From NCBI GenBank assembly GCA_013376995.1, contig JACAAZ010000018.1, positions 1 to 64,000 on the forward strand: a stretch of 64,000 bases of DNA. Reading direction: 5' to 3'. The notes under the pieces are model-generated. The model was not told the origin of the DNA, did no database searches, and saw only the letters and a list, made by a program, of their open reading frames with translations. This DNA is from Bacteroidota bacterium (GTDB lineage: Bacteria > Bacteroidota > Bacteroidia > Bacteroidales > UBA4417). Below, piece by piece: positions 44,572-53,049 of this stretch; the first letter of the stretch is position 1, and every line of letters starts with the position of its first letter. Both the position numbers and the translations under genes were made by a program.

Positions 44572-45498
44572 ATGAAAAAGATCTGTCTCATCATCCTGTC
44601 GTTCATGATGCTTGCTTCTATTGTTCGCTCACAATCAAGCGTCTACCATCCATTTCCTGCATCCAATGCCTTCTGGGGGATTGACGGTCATAATATCTTC
44701 GAGCTTAGGTGCTTGAATATAAGGTATGGACTGAACGGAGATACGCTCATTAACAGCAAACTATACCATAAAGTTTATTCCCTGGTGGATTCAACTATTA
44801 GCAACACTGCATCAGTGTATTATGCTGCCATACGTGAAGAAGACAAACGCATCTATACCCTTATTGACGATGCCCCGGAAGAAATTCTGTATGATTTTAA
44901 TGCGGAAGTAGGCGACACCCTATTTTGGCATTATTCTTTAATGTTTCATGCTCCTGAAGAATTTGCCAGGGTTGTTACATCAGTGGACTCTATCAGGCTT
45001 AATAACGGAGAGTATCGCAAGAGGTTTTACCTCGAACCTGCAGGATTCAACTCAATGTCGGATGTGGTTGTAGAAGGTATTGGAAGCATTTTGTGGCAAG
45101 GTTTATTCAACCCCCTTATCAATACGATTGCCACAAATGGAGACTCATACTCAATGACCTGTTTCAAACAGGATGAGGTAGTGTACTTTCTTGCCAACCC
45201 TAACTGTGATCACTGTTTCTGCACTTTACTTACTGGCCTGCCTCCGGTTATTAGTTCAACAGGGTATTCTGTCTCACCTAATCCAGCCCATAAAATGTTC
45301 ACATTGATAAGTCCTCTCAAACTAAACGATTTCGATGTTATTCTTTTTAATGCCTACGGAGAGCAATTAAAGAAATGGAATTCTCTCACCGGGAATACCA
45401 ACCAGTTGGATATCGGTGAAATACCACCCGGCTGCTATTTGCTTAGTATTGTAAAGGGTGATAGCAAACCTGACGTAATAAAACTGCTGATCAATTAG
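44572..45498 (+). CDS. Small secreted protein with T9SS sorting domain
   Basis: 308 residues. A signal peptide (about 1-21, ending IVRSQ) leads to a ~200-residue unassigned region rich in aromatic residues, with a CDHCFC cysteine cluster. A C-terminal type IX sorting domain (last ~75 residues) contains YSVSPNPAHKMFTLIS and IPPGCYLLSIVKGDS. Likely surface-exposed or released. No catalytic motif seen. Confidence 0.85.
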   Translation: MKKICLIILSFMMLASIVRSQSSVYHPFPASNAFWGIDGHNIFELRCLNIRYGLNGDTLINSKLYHKVYSLVDSTISNTASVYYAAIREEDKRIYTLIDDAPEEILYDFNAEVGDTLFWHYSLMFHAPEEFARVVTSVDSIRLNNGEYRKRFYLEPAGFNSMSDVVVEGIGSILWQGLFNPLINTIATNGDSYSMTCFKQDEVVYFLANPNCDHCFCTLLTGLPPVISSTGYSVSPNPAHKMFTLISPLKLNDFDVILFNAYGEQLKKWNSLTGNTNQLDIGEIPPGCYLLSIVKGDSKPDVIKLLIN

Positions 45499-45704
45499 TA
45501 TCCTTAAACTGGCCTTTCAGTATCCATTATTTTTTTAGCCTGCTGTGCCTTAGCAGGGGGATTCAGTGTTCAGGAAGGTAATTTTTACAATAAATTATTA
45601 TTAATCTGCTAAAGATTAAATAACTAATAACTTTTAACCAATTACTAATAACATACAACTCATAACAACTTTCTCTTAAATATCTCATCATCCAATTTCC
45701 TACA

Positions 45705-45944
45705 ATGAAATTCGGCTTCCGCACACCGTCCCTAACCAAGCGTATTGCAGCAAGGACTTCTGTAAAGCGCTATGTCCGTCAAAACCTTGGCTTCAAGGCT
45801 CCGAGGGGATACGGTTGGATCACCAATCCAAAGAAAGCAATGTATAACCGGGTTTACAATCGTACTACTACCGGATGTATGGTTTACTTGTTAGCGGTAT
45901 TGGGATTCCTCTTCTCATTGACTTTTCTCATTCTGCTGAAATGA
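45705..45944 (+). CDS. Small basic membrane protein of unknown function
   Basis: 79 residues. The N-terminal ~55 residues are strongly basic and carry KFGFRTPSLTKRIAARTS and NPKKAMYNRVYNRTTTG. One C-terminal membrane helix (about 58-77) follows. The motif set looks conserved and I recall similar sequences (GFR.PS..K.I.ART..., NPKKA.YN..Y..TT) among short uncharacterised proteins of other phyla, so this is probably a real gene. Function unknown. Confidence 0.7.
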   Translation: MKFGFRTPSLTKRIAARTSVKRYVRQNLGFKAPRGYGWITNPKKAMYNRVYNRTTTGCMVYLLAVLGFLFSLTFLILLK

Positions 45945-45984
45945 TTTTACACTGAAATGATGAGATTGGAATGCAGAGGACGCA

Positions 45985-45994
45985 GATCCGTCAG
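45985..45994. repeat. Half-copy of palindromic element (GATCCGTCAG)
   Basis: GATCCGTCAG sits within a CGCAGATCCGTCAGATAACG context between the small membrane protein and trmO. It is the same decamer as at 34761 and, inverted, 33875. Confidence 0.4.
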
Positions 45995-46113
45995 ATAACG
46001 AACGCGGACAAACAGAGGACTTCCATGAAAATCAGAGTCCGACTTCCACAGCTCAGCTTTCTCCCTATCCACCAATACGCTGGTGCATTCCATCTGATCA
46101 AAATTAATAAAGT

Positions 46114-46569
46114 ATGCAAGATATTATTCTTCACCCAATCGCTACCGTCAGGAACTCACGTACTGAAGCCCTTGATGACCATTGGTCAGAAATAAAATCC
46201 AGGATCGAACTGCTTGATTCAATCCCAACAGAAAGCCTGGATGGTATTGAGCAATTCTCGCACCTGGAAATCCTCTACTTTTTCCATAAATCTGAGAAAG
46301 CAATGTCAGGCAGTGAGCATCCCCGGGAAAACCCATCCTGGCCCAAAGTCGGCATTTTTGCACAACGAAAAAAAGACAGGCCAAACCACCTTGGAAGCAC
46401 TATCGTTAAATTGATTTCAAAAGAAGGCAGAACCCTTATAGTAAGTAACCTGGATGCAATCGATGAAACACCTGTTTTAGACATTAAACCTGTTTTTCAG
46501 GAATATCTGCCAAAAGGCGAAATCCTTCAACCTGCCTGGGTATCAGAGTTGATGGAAAAATACTGGTAG
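46114..46569 (+). CDS. trmO: TrmO-like tRNA (t6A37) methyltransferase
   Basis: 151 residues, TsaA/TrmO (UPF0066) family beta-barrel, shorter than E. coli TrmO because the C-terminal extension is absent. Typical motifs are PIATVRNSR at the start, DGIEQFSHLEILYFFH, the FAQRKKDRPNHLGSTIVKL SAM-binding region and VLDIKPVFQEYLP. TrmO methylates N6 of t6A at position 37 of certain tRNAs. The TcdA-like enzyme 1 kb downstream acts on the same nucleoside. Confidence 0.9.
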   Translation: MQDIILHPIATVRNSRTEALDDHWSEIKSRIELLDSIPTESLDGIEQFSHLEILYFFHKSEKAMSGSEHPRENPSWPKVGIFAQRKKDRPNHLGSTIVKLISKEGRTLIVSNLDAIDETPVLDIKPVFQEYLPKGEILQPAWVSELMEKYW

Positions 46570-46654
46570 TTCTGATTTACTCATATTTCCTTCCTAGCAA
46601 AGGACAAGTGGATGGGTAGATCGGGATAATGAAGTGAAAGTAATTTAAATTCTC

Positions 46655-46795
46655 GCTGTCACGCCATCACGTCCTCGCACCCTCACGCCATCCCGCTATC
46701 CCGCTATCGCGCTATTGCCCTCCTACTTCTGACTTCCGGCTTCCGGCTTCCGGCTTCCTACTTTTCCTTCCCCACCTCCCACTCCCATCATCCAA
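46655..46795. repeat. Pyrimidine-rich low-complexity region
   Basis: A C+T-dominated stretch with short direct repeats (CCGCTAT three times, CTTCCGG three times). It lies between trmO and tatD, has no coding potential, and resembles the stretch at 56365-56450. Confidence 0.6.
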
Positions 46796-46800
46796 CCTCT

Positions 46801-46808
46801 TATCTTTG
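46801..46808 (+). promoter_or_regulatory. -7 box TATCTTTG for the TatD gene
   Basis: Exact TAnnTTTG match 15 bases before the ATG at 46824. It overlaps a TTG that could extend the open frame, which supports the ATG as the true start. Confidence 0.6.
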
Positions 46809-46823
46809 CACCAAATCATATAT

Positions 46824-47516
46824 ATGTTCGCCCCATTCCCCGGTCAATACATCGACATTCATACCCATATTTCCTGGAATTACCCGCACATTTTCAGCAT
46901 AAAGAGCCTGGTGAAACCTTCAGAAATTGAAGATTACAAAACATCGGAAACCGCAATTTCAATTGGCTTGCATCCTTGGTACATAGTGCCGGGGAAAGAG
47001 CATGCTATTATTGCCAAGCTTAAAAGTATTGCTGTCGAGCCTGATGTAATGGCGATAGGTGAATGTGGTATTGATTTGAAGATTGAAACCGCCTATGGGT
47101 TCCAGGAGAAGATTTTCCTCAAACAGGCAGAAATTGCAGAAGAAGTAAAAAAGCCCTTGATTATCCACTGTGTCAGGGCTTACCAGCAGTTGGCCAAACT
47201 TATGGTTCAGAATAAGCCAGGTGTTCCATGGATATTTCATGGTTTTAACCATAATGAGCAGGTAGCAGAAGAGTTAATCAAACAAGGCGCTTATCTTTCA
47301 ATTGGAGCTGATTTGCTGAAAGATAATTCCAAGATCAGCAAATCCTTCATAAAACTCCCAATGGATTATATCTTCCTGGAAACAGATGAATGGCAGCAGC
47401 CCGTCTGGAAACTTTACGCTGAGGCTTCCAGGCTCCTTTCAGTGACAGATAAAGTTTTGAAAGAAGCCATATTTCAAAATTATCAACGCTGCTTTGGGCT
47501 TGTGAAAGAAGTCTAA
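46824..47516 (+). CDS. TatD family metal-dependent hydrolase
   Basis: 230 residues, amidohydrolase TIM-barrel. Metal-binding residues visible: H13 and H15 (DIHTH), the glutamate of AIGECGID, histidines in LIIHCVRA and IFHGFN, and the aspartate of FLETDEW. TatD proteins are divalent-metal 3'-5' exonucleases or phosphoesterases linked to DNA repair and RNA turnover. Slightly shorter than E. coli TatD. 44 bases before the TcdA-like gene, so probably co-transcribed. Confidence 0.92.
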   Translation: MFAPFPGQYIDIHTHISWNYPHIFSIKSLVKPSEIEDYKTSETAISIGLHPWYIVPGKEHAIIAKLKSIAVEPDVMAIGECGIDLKIETAYGFQEKIFLKQAEIAEEVKKPLIIHCVRAYQQLAKLMVQNKPGVPWIFHGFNHNEQVAEELIKQGAYLSIGADLLKDNSKISKSFIKLPMDYIFLETDEWQQPVWKLYAEASRLLSVTDKVLKEAIFQNYQRCFGLVKEV

Positions 47517-47560
47517 TATAATGAATTTTGCAGCTTCACTTTCCAATAAGGTATTAAACA

Positions 47561-48280
47561 ATGAGCTCTCCTGCCTGGCTAACAAGAACAGAACTTCTCG
47601 TCGGATCCGAAAAGCTTGATCTCCTGAAATCAAAGCATGTCCTGGTAGCAGGCCTTGGAGGTGTCGGAGCCATGGCTGCCGAGCAGCTCTGCAGGGCTGG
47701 TATCGGGAAAATGACCATAGTTGACGGGGATACTGTTCATACATCAAACAGGAACCGGCAGATACCAGCATTAAAGAGTACAGAGGGCATTGAAAAAGCG
47801 GAAGTGATGAAAAACAGGTTACTGGATATCAATCCTAACCTCCATTTAACGGTTATTTCCGAGTACATCAAAGACCAGAGATTAGTAGATATACTGGAGT
47901 TGGGATATGATTATGTTGTAGATGCAATAGACACCCTTTCACCCAAGGTTTACCTGCTATTCCATTGCTATCGTCTGGGATTGCCGGTAGTAAGTTCAAT
48001 GGGAGCAGGCGGGAAAGTGGATCCAGCCCTTGTTCAGCTTACAGACCTCGATGATTCCTACAATTGCAAATTGGCTTATTATATGCGAAAACGACTTCAT
48101 AAACTGGGAATCTGGAATGGCATCAAAGTCGTTTTCTCTCCTGAAGTTGTTTCAAGGAATTCCGTCAAAATTTCCGAAGGAGAACTGAATAAGAAATCAA
48201 CTGTAGGCACTATTTCCTATATGCCTGCAATTTTTGGCTGCTTCTGCGCTTCGGCTGTGATAAGGGATCTGCTTGAATAA
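47561..48280 (+). CDS. tcdA: TcdA-like tRNA threonylcarbamoyladenosine dehydratase
   Basis: 239 residues, E1/MoeB/ThiF superfamily. An ATP-binding VLVAGLGGVGAMAAEQL is followed by the NRQIPA segment with catalytic arginine, then a LLDINPNLHL strand and DYVVDAIDTLSPKVYLL. The opening LTRTELLVG and overall size match the CsdL/TcdA clade, which converts t6A37 in tRNA to the cyclic ct6A form with ATP. The usual sulfur-acceptor partners (CsdA/CsdE) are not in the window. Confidence 0.9.
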   Translation: MSSPAWLTRTELLVGSEKLDLLKSKHVLVAGLGGVGAMAAEQLCRAGIGKMTIVDGDTVHTSNRNRQIPALKSTEGIEKAEVMKNRLLDINPNLHLTVISEYIKDQRLVDILELGYDYVVDAIDTLSPKVYLLFHCYRLGLPVVSSMGAGGKVDPALVQLTDLDDSYNCKLAYYMRKRLHKLGIWNGIKVVFSPEVVSRNSVKISEGELNKKSTVGTISYMPAIFGCFCASAVIRDLLE

Positions 48281-48300
48281 AATGGACATGAATGCGGGGT

Positions 48301-48355
48301 TAATTTGAAAATGAGACAATTTGAAAATGAGATAATCCGGCAATTTGAAAATTGA
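48301..48355. repeat. Short repeats CAATTTGAAAATGAGA
   Basis: Three imperfect copies of AATTTGAAAATGAGA, 15-21 bases apart, lie in the gap between tcdA and the YbaK-like gene. The rest of that gap is AT-rich, with small CACTGACC/ATAACT repeats and no gene. Confidence 0.5.
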
Positions 48356-48481
48356 CCACTCATAATGAAACACTGACCATTCAAACACCTACACTTCCTG
48401 CGGATCAAACACCAAATACAAATACCTGATAACTATTCACTCATAACTGATCACTAACAACCAATAACAGTCTCCCCACCC

Positions 48482-48973
48482 ATGAACGGTGACCCAAAAC
48501 TCTATTCTATCCTTCAGCATCAGGGAATAGCCTTCGAATACCACGAACATCCTCCTGCACCTACCATAGAGGAGGCTATGAAATACTGGAAAGACATCGA
48601 AGCCACACATTGTAAGAACATATTCTTCAGGAACCATAAAGGTAACCGGCACTACCTTGTTATACTGGAACACAGGCAGGCTCTCGATATTCATGAACTA
48701 GAGAAAAGGTTAAAACAAGGGAAATTGAGTTTTGCCTCTGACGAACGAATGTTCAGGTACCTAAAGCTTACTCCTGGCTCTGTTACCCCATTTGGACTTA
48801 TGAACGATGAGGAAAATCATGTACACCTTTTCCTCGATGCTAACCTGCAGGACAGCAAAACGATAAGCTTTCATCCTTGCATCAATACTGCATCAATCAT
48901 TATTAAATGGGAAGATTTTATCCGGTTCCTTGATTGGAGCGGGAATAGTTATGAATTCCTGGATTTGTATTAG
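48482..48973 (+). CDS. YbaK/ProX-type aminoacyl-tRNA deacylase
   Basis: 163 residues forming a single YbaK/EbsC domain: a YHEHPPAPTIEEAM opening, then CKNIFFRNHKGNRHYLVIL, LSFASDERMFRYLKLTPGSVTPFGL and HPCINTASIIIKWEDF. The presence of CKNIF and GSVTPFGL places it with ProX, which hydrolyses misacylated Ala-tRNA-Pro in trans. Third tRNA-related gene in the 46114-48973 group. Confidence 0.9.
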   Translation: MNGDPKLYSILQHQGIAFEYHEHPPAPTIEEAMKYWKDIEATHCKNIFFRNHKGNRHYLVILEHRQALDIHELEKRLKQGKLSFASDERMFRYLKLTPGSVTPFGLMNDEENHVHLFLDANLQDSKTISFHPCINTASIIIKWEDFIRFLDWSGNSYEFLDLY

Positions 48974-49039
48974 GGAATAGGCTAAGAAAGTAACAGCAAA
49001 AGCTTAACACAAATCAACGCATAATTGTCGATAGAATCT

Positions 49040-49047
49040 TAGCTTTG
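49040..49047 (+). promoter_or_regulatory. -7 box TAGCTTTG for the M28 peptidase
   Basis: Exact TAnnTTTG match 42 bases before the ATG at 49089. The -33 element is not clear. Confidence 0.45.
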
Positions 49048-49088
49048 TCTAATCCAAATGATAATTAGCAACTAATTTTTCAAATACT

Positions 49089-50279
49089 ATGAACCCTGCT
49101 TTTCAACGTATTAAAACTTGTTTATTATTATTTTTTGCATTGTTTTTCAGCAATTTACTCTCCGGACAAACGCTGAATCCCTATTACCAGGAAATAGTTT
49201 CAAAAGTATCCTATGATACTATACTTTCCAATCTTCAGAAACTTTCGAACCTTGGAATTAAAGAGCCTGGAACAGCTGCCCTTAACAATACTGCAGACTG
49301 GCTGGTCGAAAAATATCAATCTTATGGATATACTAATATCAGCAGAGATAACTTCGTATATAACGGAAATCAACTTTCCAACATTGTTGTAACCAAAACA
49401 GGTACAATTTTTCCCCCGAAATACCTGGTCATAGATGGTCACTATGATACTTACCAGGGGCCAGGGATCAATGATAATGGTAGCGGCGTGGTCAGTATTC
49501 TCGAGATCGCACGGCTTCTTAGTCATCTCCCCTGTTCTCTCTCCATCCGTTTCATTAATTTCAGTGCTGAAGAAGAAGGTCTGATTGGCAGCCAGCATTA
49601 TGTGGATCAGATAGTTGTACCTACAAACATGAACATCATGTTGGTTTTTAACATTGATGAAGTTGGAGGTGTTAATGGAATGATCAATAACACCATAACC
49701 TGCGAACGGGATGAAGATACCCCGACCTCTAATAATGCTGCATCTTATTCTTTTACTGATACATTGGTCAATCTTACACAGTTGTATTCCAACTTACTAA
49801 CTAAGATCTATTACGCGTACGGATCTGATTATGTTCCTTTCCAGGATGCAGGCGAAGTGATAACCGGATTTTATGAATCCAATGAATCTCCATATCCTCA
49901 TAGTCCAAACGATGTCCTGGAAAACATGTCACCCGCATATGTAACTCAAGTGGCAAAAGCAGCTACAGGAGCTGCACTCTATTTTGCCGGTTCCCAGGCA
50001 GTAAATACCTCCTATCCCTTACAACCACAAGAACCTGCGTGTATATTCCCTAACCCGGCAAGTAATGAGTTGCAGTGGAAAATTCAAACCATTTCAGGTT
50101 CATACCTGGTGAAAATTATTGGAGCAAATGGTCAATGCATCGCTGAAAAGAGCTATACTTCAAATTCAGAATGCAGCATGGATATTTCCAGGATTAACGC
50201 TGGTCTATATTCCGTTCTGTTTTATTTTGATAATGGCAACTCTATGTCAGTAAGGTTTGTTAAAGGTTTGAATCCTTAA
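49089..50279 (+). CDS. Secreted M28 family zinc aminopeptidase with T9SS sorting domain
   Basis: 396 residues. A signal peptide (about 1-26, ending LLSGQ) precedes an M28 peptidase domain with two-zinc ligands recognisable in DGHYDT (His), GINDNGSG (Asp), SAEEEGLIG (general-base Glu and ligand Glu), NIDEVG (Asp) and YPHSPND (His). The C-terminal ~75 residues form a type IX sorting domain (FPNPASNELQWKI...INAGLYSVLF). Expected to release N-terminal residues from peptides outside the cell. Its stop overlaps the stop of the convergent radical-SAM gene by four bases. Confidence 0.92.
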   Translation: MNPAFQRIKTCLLLFFALFFSNLLSGQTLNPYYQEIVSKVSYDTILSNLQKLSNLGIKEPGTAALNNTADWLVEKYQSYGYTNISRDNFVYNGNQLSNIVVTKTGTIFPPKYLVIDGHYDTYQGPGINDNGSGVVSILEIARLLSHLPCSLSIRFINFSAEEEGLIGSQHYVDQIVVPTNMNIMLVFNIDEVGGVNGMINNTITCERDEDTPTSNNAASYSFTDTLVNLTQLYSNLLTKIYYAYGSDYVPFQDAGEVITGFYESNESPYPHSPNDVLENMSPAYVTQVAKAATGAALYFAGSQAVNTSYPLQPQEPACIFPNPASNELQWKIQTISGSYLVKIIGANGQCIAEKSYTSNSECSMDISRINAGLYSVLFYFDNGNSMSVRFVKGLNP

Positions 50280-51787
50280 TCCAACTCAACTGAACTCAGG
50301 GCTTTAATATTCAATCTCAAGGTCTTTCGGAAATGATAACCATAGATTGAGAAAGTAACTGAACTTGTCAGCAGGCGGGGACGATGCACAAGCGTCCAGA
50401 TTATAAGTTTCCAGTATTGAACTCCTGATCGGCTGAATAATCCAATGCGTATTGCTGATTTTACAAATGCATACAGGTCATTCAAACTCAAAGGCCTGCT
50501 TTTACGCTTCACTTTGCGGAACACACGCAGGAAAGTCTTTACCCTGGCATAATAAACTTTTGGCGAATAAAGAGTCTGAAGTAAATCCTGGTATCCGCTT
50601 ATCAATTTTTGAGCGGTTATTTTTGGAATAAAATTCATTGAAAAATCCATATTATCCCCTGTTGATCTTTTCAAAATTCGGTTTTCAAGATGCAACCTCC
50701 TGAATAGCTTGGTACCGGGTAAAGCATTTAACAAACCAACCATTGCCGTAACTACACCGCTACGCTGAATAAACCTGGCCTGGGTATCAAATATAGAGTC
50801 AGGATCATGGTCAAACCCTACAATAAACCCTCCTGCTACCTCAAATCCAGCTCGCTGCAGGGTCCCGATACTCCCAAGCAGATCACGGTTTACATTTTTA
50901 GTCTTGTTACACTCTGTAAGACTTTCAGCATTCGGTGTCTCAATCCCTATAAACACTTTGGTAAAACCGGCCAAAGACATCATGCTCATCAGGTCAGGAT
51001 CATCAGCAAGGTCGATGGAAACTTGTGTATTGAAAGTATGAGGAGTCCTGAATTTTGACTGCCACCACTGCATGGAAGGAAGTATCTCCTGCTTCAGTTT
51101 TGCTTTGTTGCCAATGAAATTATCATCAACCATGAAAATATCATCATGCCAGCCATTGGAATGTAAAGCATCTAGTTCAGCAATCAGTTGGTCGCGGCTT
51201 TTGGTTCTGACTTTATGACCAAACAAGCGGGTAATATCGCAGAACTCACAATTGTATGGACAGCCCCTGGAATATTGCAGGTTCATTGTAGCATAATTAT
51301 GCATATTTATCAATGACCACTTCGGTATGGGAGATAAACTCAAATCTGCAAATTTCTCTGTACTGTAAACATGCTTTGGATTCCCTTTCTGAAGGTCATC
51401 AAGGAAGATTGGCAGCGTAATTTCAGCTTCGTTGAGAACCAAATAATCCACCTGCTCGAATTCAGAATATTCTTCTGTAAACAGCGGCCCTCCACCAATG
51501 ATTTTTTTTGAATATTGCATGCATCTGTCAATTACCTGCAAGGCTGATTGCCTTTGTACATTCATTGCGCTAATCAGGACAAAATCAGCAGACTGGAGTT
51601 GTTTATCAGTAAGTTTCCGGACATTGAGATCAACGAGTTCAGTTTTCCAGTCATCAGGCAGCAAAGCGGCAATTGTCAACAAACCCAAAGGTGGAAAGGC
51701 TGCTTTCCGGTGAATAAATTTCAAGGCATACTTAAAACTCCAGAACGTAACCGGGTATTCCGGGTATACCAATAAGGCTTTTGGCAT
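50276..51787 (-). CDS. B12-binding-domain radical SAM protein (HpnP-like architecture)
   Basis: 503 residues, class B radical SAM. An N-terminal B12-binding-like fold (about 1-150, FPPLGLLTIAALLP...VDLNVRKLTD) is followed by a radical SAM core with C176, C180 and C183 (CPYNCEFC) and a DUF4070-type C-terminus (about 400-500). The overall layout and the segments FVDDN-like MVDDNFIGNK and GGFIVGFDHD strongly resemble HpnP-type C-methylases and their relatives. No hopanoid or squalene gene is nearby, so the substrate cannot be assigned. The Asp-x-His-x-x-Gly cobalamin motif is not seen. Confidence 0.85.
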   Translation of the reverse strand: MPKALLVYPEYPVTFWSFKYALKFIHRKAAFPPLGLLTIAALLPDDWKTELVDLNVRKLTDKQLQSADFVLISAMNVQRQSALQVIDRCMQYSKKIIGGGPLFTEEYSEFEQVDYLVLNEAEITLPIFLDDLQKGNPKHVYSTEKFADLSLSPIPKWSLINMHNYATMNLQYSRGCPYNCEFCDITRLFGHKVRTKSRDQLIAELDALHSNGWHDDIFMVDDNFIGNKAKLKQEILPSMQWWQSKFRTPHTFNTQVSIDLADDPDLMSMMSLAGFTKVFIGIETPNAESLTECNKTKNVNRDLLGSIGTLQRAGFEVAGGFIVGFDHDPDSIFDTQARFIQRSGVVTAMVGLLNALPGTKLFRRLHLENRILKRSTGDNMDFSMNFIPKITAQKLISGYQDLLQTLYSPKVYYARVKTFLRVFRKVKRKSRPLSLNDLYAFVKSAIRIGLFSRSGVQYWKLIIWTLVHRPRLLTSSVTFSIYGYHFRKTLRLNIKALSSVELD

Positions 51788-52018
51788 AGCAACAAGCTAA
51801 AGTGCATACACAGGACTATTCCTGCTGATAGGAAAGTGGAAGGAAGGAATTACAGAGAATTGGAAACAGAAAATTGCCGGACAAAAAGAATCGGGCTGAA
51901 GTGAAAGTACTGTAATTGACTTGAATCGTAGTATAAAGTTACAACATTTAAGGACGAAAAGAAAGCAATAGTTGAAGAATTTAGATGAATATCTCCAGAT
52001 TACAGATTCCTTAATGGC

Positions 52019-52939
52019 TCAGCAGCCGATACTTACCTTGAGCCCTTCATAAGCAAGTTCGGTTTGAGGGAATACTTCCCTGGATTCCAAAAGTAATGGC
52101 TGGAGATCATCGTACCTGGCAGAATAATGACCGATAATTAACCGTTTTGCACCCGCTTTCAAAGCAATTGTAGCAGCTTCTTTAGTGGTTGAATGGAATT
52201 TTTCTGCTGCATTGGCAGCCTTATCCTGCATAAATGTAGTTTCGTGGTAAAGCAAATCTACTCCTTTTATTACCGGGATAATCTCTTCAAAGTAGGCAGT
52301 ATCTGCGCAATAGGCATATGAACGAACCGGATATGGATCAATAGTGAGTGAAGCATTTGAATGAAGTATCCCTTTCGAATCCCTGAAATCTGAGCCTTTC
52401 TTGATACTGGCAATTTCATGGAGGGGAATATTAAACAGGCTGATTGCCTCCTTTCGTATTCTTCTTTCTCCCTGCTTCTCTTTGAAAATAAAACCGGTTG
52501 TGGGAATGCGGTGAAGAACCGGGAAGCTGAAAACAGAAAGCGACTCATTATCAAAGATCTGCTCTGGCTTATCTGCCTGAGTAGGATGAAACACAAGAGG
52601 ATATTGAAGTTCAGTCCAGGTAACCCTTAATTGGAGATCCAGAATTTCTTTCAGGTCAGGTGGCCCGTAAACAGTAAGTTTCTTAGTCCGCCCAAGCAGG
52701 TGCATGGAGGAGATCAATCCTATCAACCCAAAAAAATGATCTCCATGGAGATGACTGATAAAAATATGGTTGATCTTCTGGAAATGAATATGCATCTTCC
52801 GCAAGGTCACCTGGGTACCCTCTCCGCAATCGATCAGGAACAAATGATCATTATGGTTTATCAATTGGGCCGTGGGATTTCGCTCAGTTGTTGGAATAGC
52901 TGAACTGCTGCCAAGAACCGTGATATTAAATTTAAACAT
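52019..52939 (-). CDS. rnz: Ribonuclease Z
   Basis: 306 residues, metallo-beta-lactamase fold endonuclease that trims tRNA 3' ends. The N-terminal LGSSSAIPT and the metal motif H63-x-H65-x-D67-H68 (SHLHGDH) are intact. Further ligands appear in RIPTTGF, YHETTF and IGHYSARY. Length matches bacterial RNase Z. Encoded just downstream (in transcription order) of rpsA, separated by that gene's terminator. Confidence 0.95.
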   Translation of the reverse strand: MFKFNITVLGSSSAIPTTERNPTAQLINHNDHLFLIDCGEGTQVTLRKMHIHFQKINHIFISHLHGDHFFGLIGLISSMHLLGRTKKLTVYGPPDLKEILDLQLRVTWTELQYPLVFHPTQADKPEQIFDNESLSVFSFPVLHRIPTTGFIFKEKQGERRIRKEAISLFNIPLHEIASIKKGSDFRDSKGILHSNASLTIDPYPVRSYAYCADTAYFEEIIPVIKGVDLLYHETTFMQDKAANAAEKFHSTTKEAATIALKAGAKRLIIGHYSARYDDLQPLLLESREVFPQTELAYEGLKVSIGC

Positions 52940-53001
52940 AAACAGAATATATGGGTATAAAGGTCATCAAAAATTAAGTTGATTCGACTTCCTGAAGGCA
53001 T

Positions 53002-53029
53002 AAAAAAAGGCCGGAATGCTCCGGCCTTT
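53002..53029 (-). terminator. Intrinsic terminator of rpsA
   Basis: Ten-bp stem AAAGGCCGGA / TCCGGCCTTT with a four-base loop. On the minus strand it is followed by a run of seven T including the stem end. It lies 21 bases past the rpsA stop. Confidence 0.9.
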
Positions 53030-53049
53030 ATCATAAATATAGATTGAGC

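Noticed and set aside
46806-46823. TTG start extending the TatD protein
   Set aside because: The TTG is part of a TATCTTTG promoter box; the ATG at 46824 matches the family N-terminus.
50276-51787. Naming the radical SAM protein hpnP
   Set aside because: Family resemblance is strong but there is no hopanoid pathway gene in the window; the substrate cannot be inferred.
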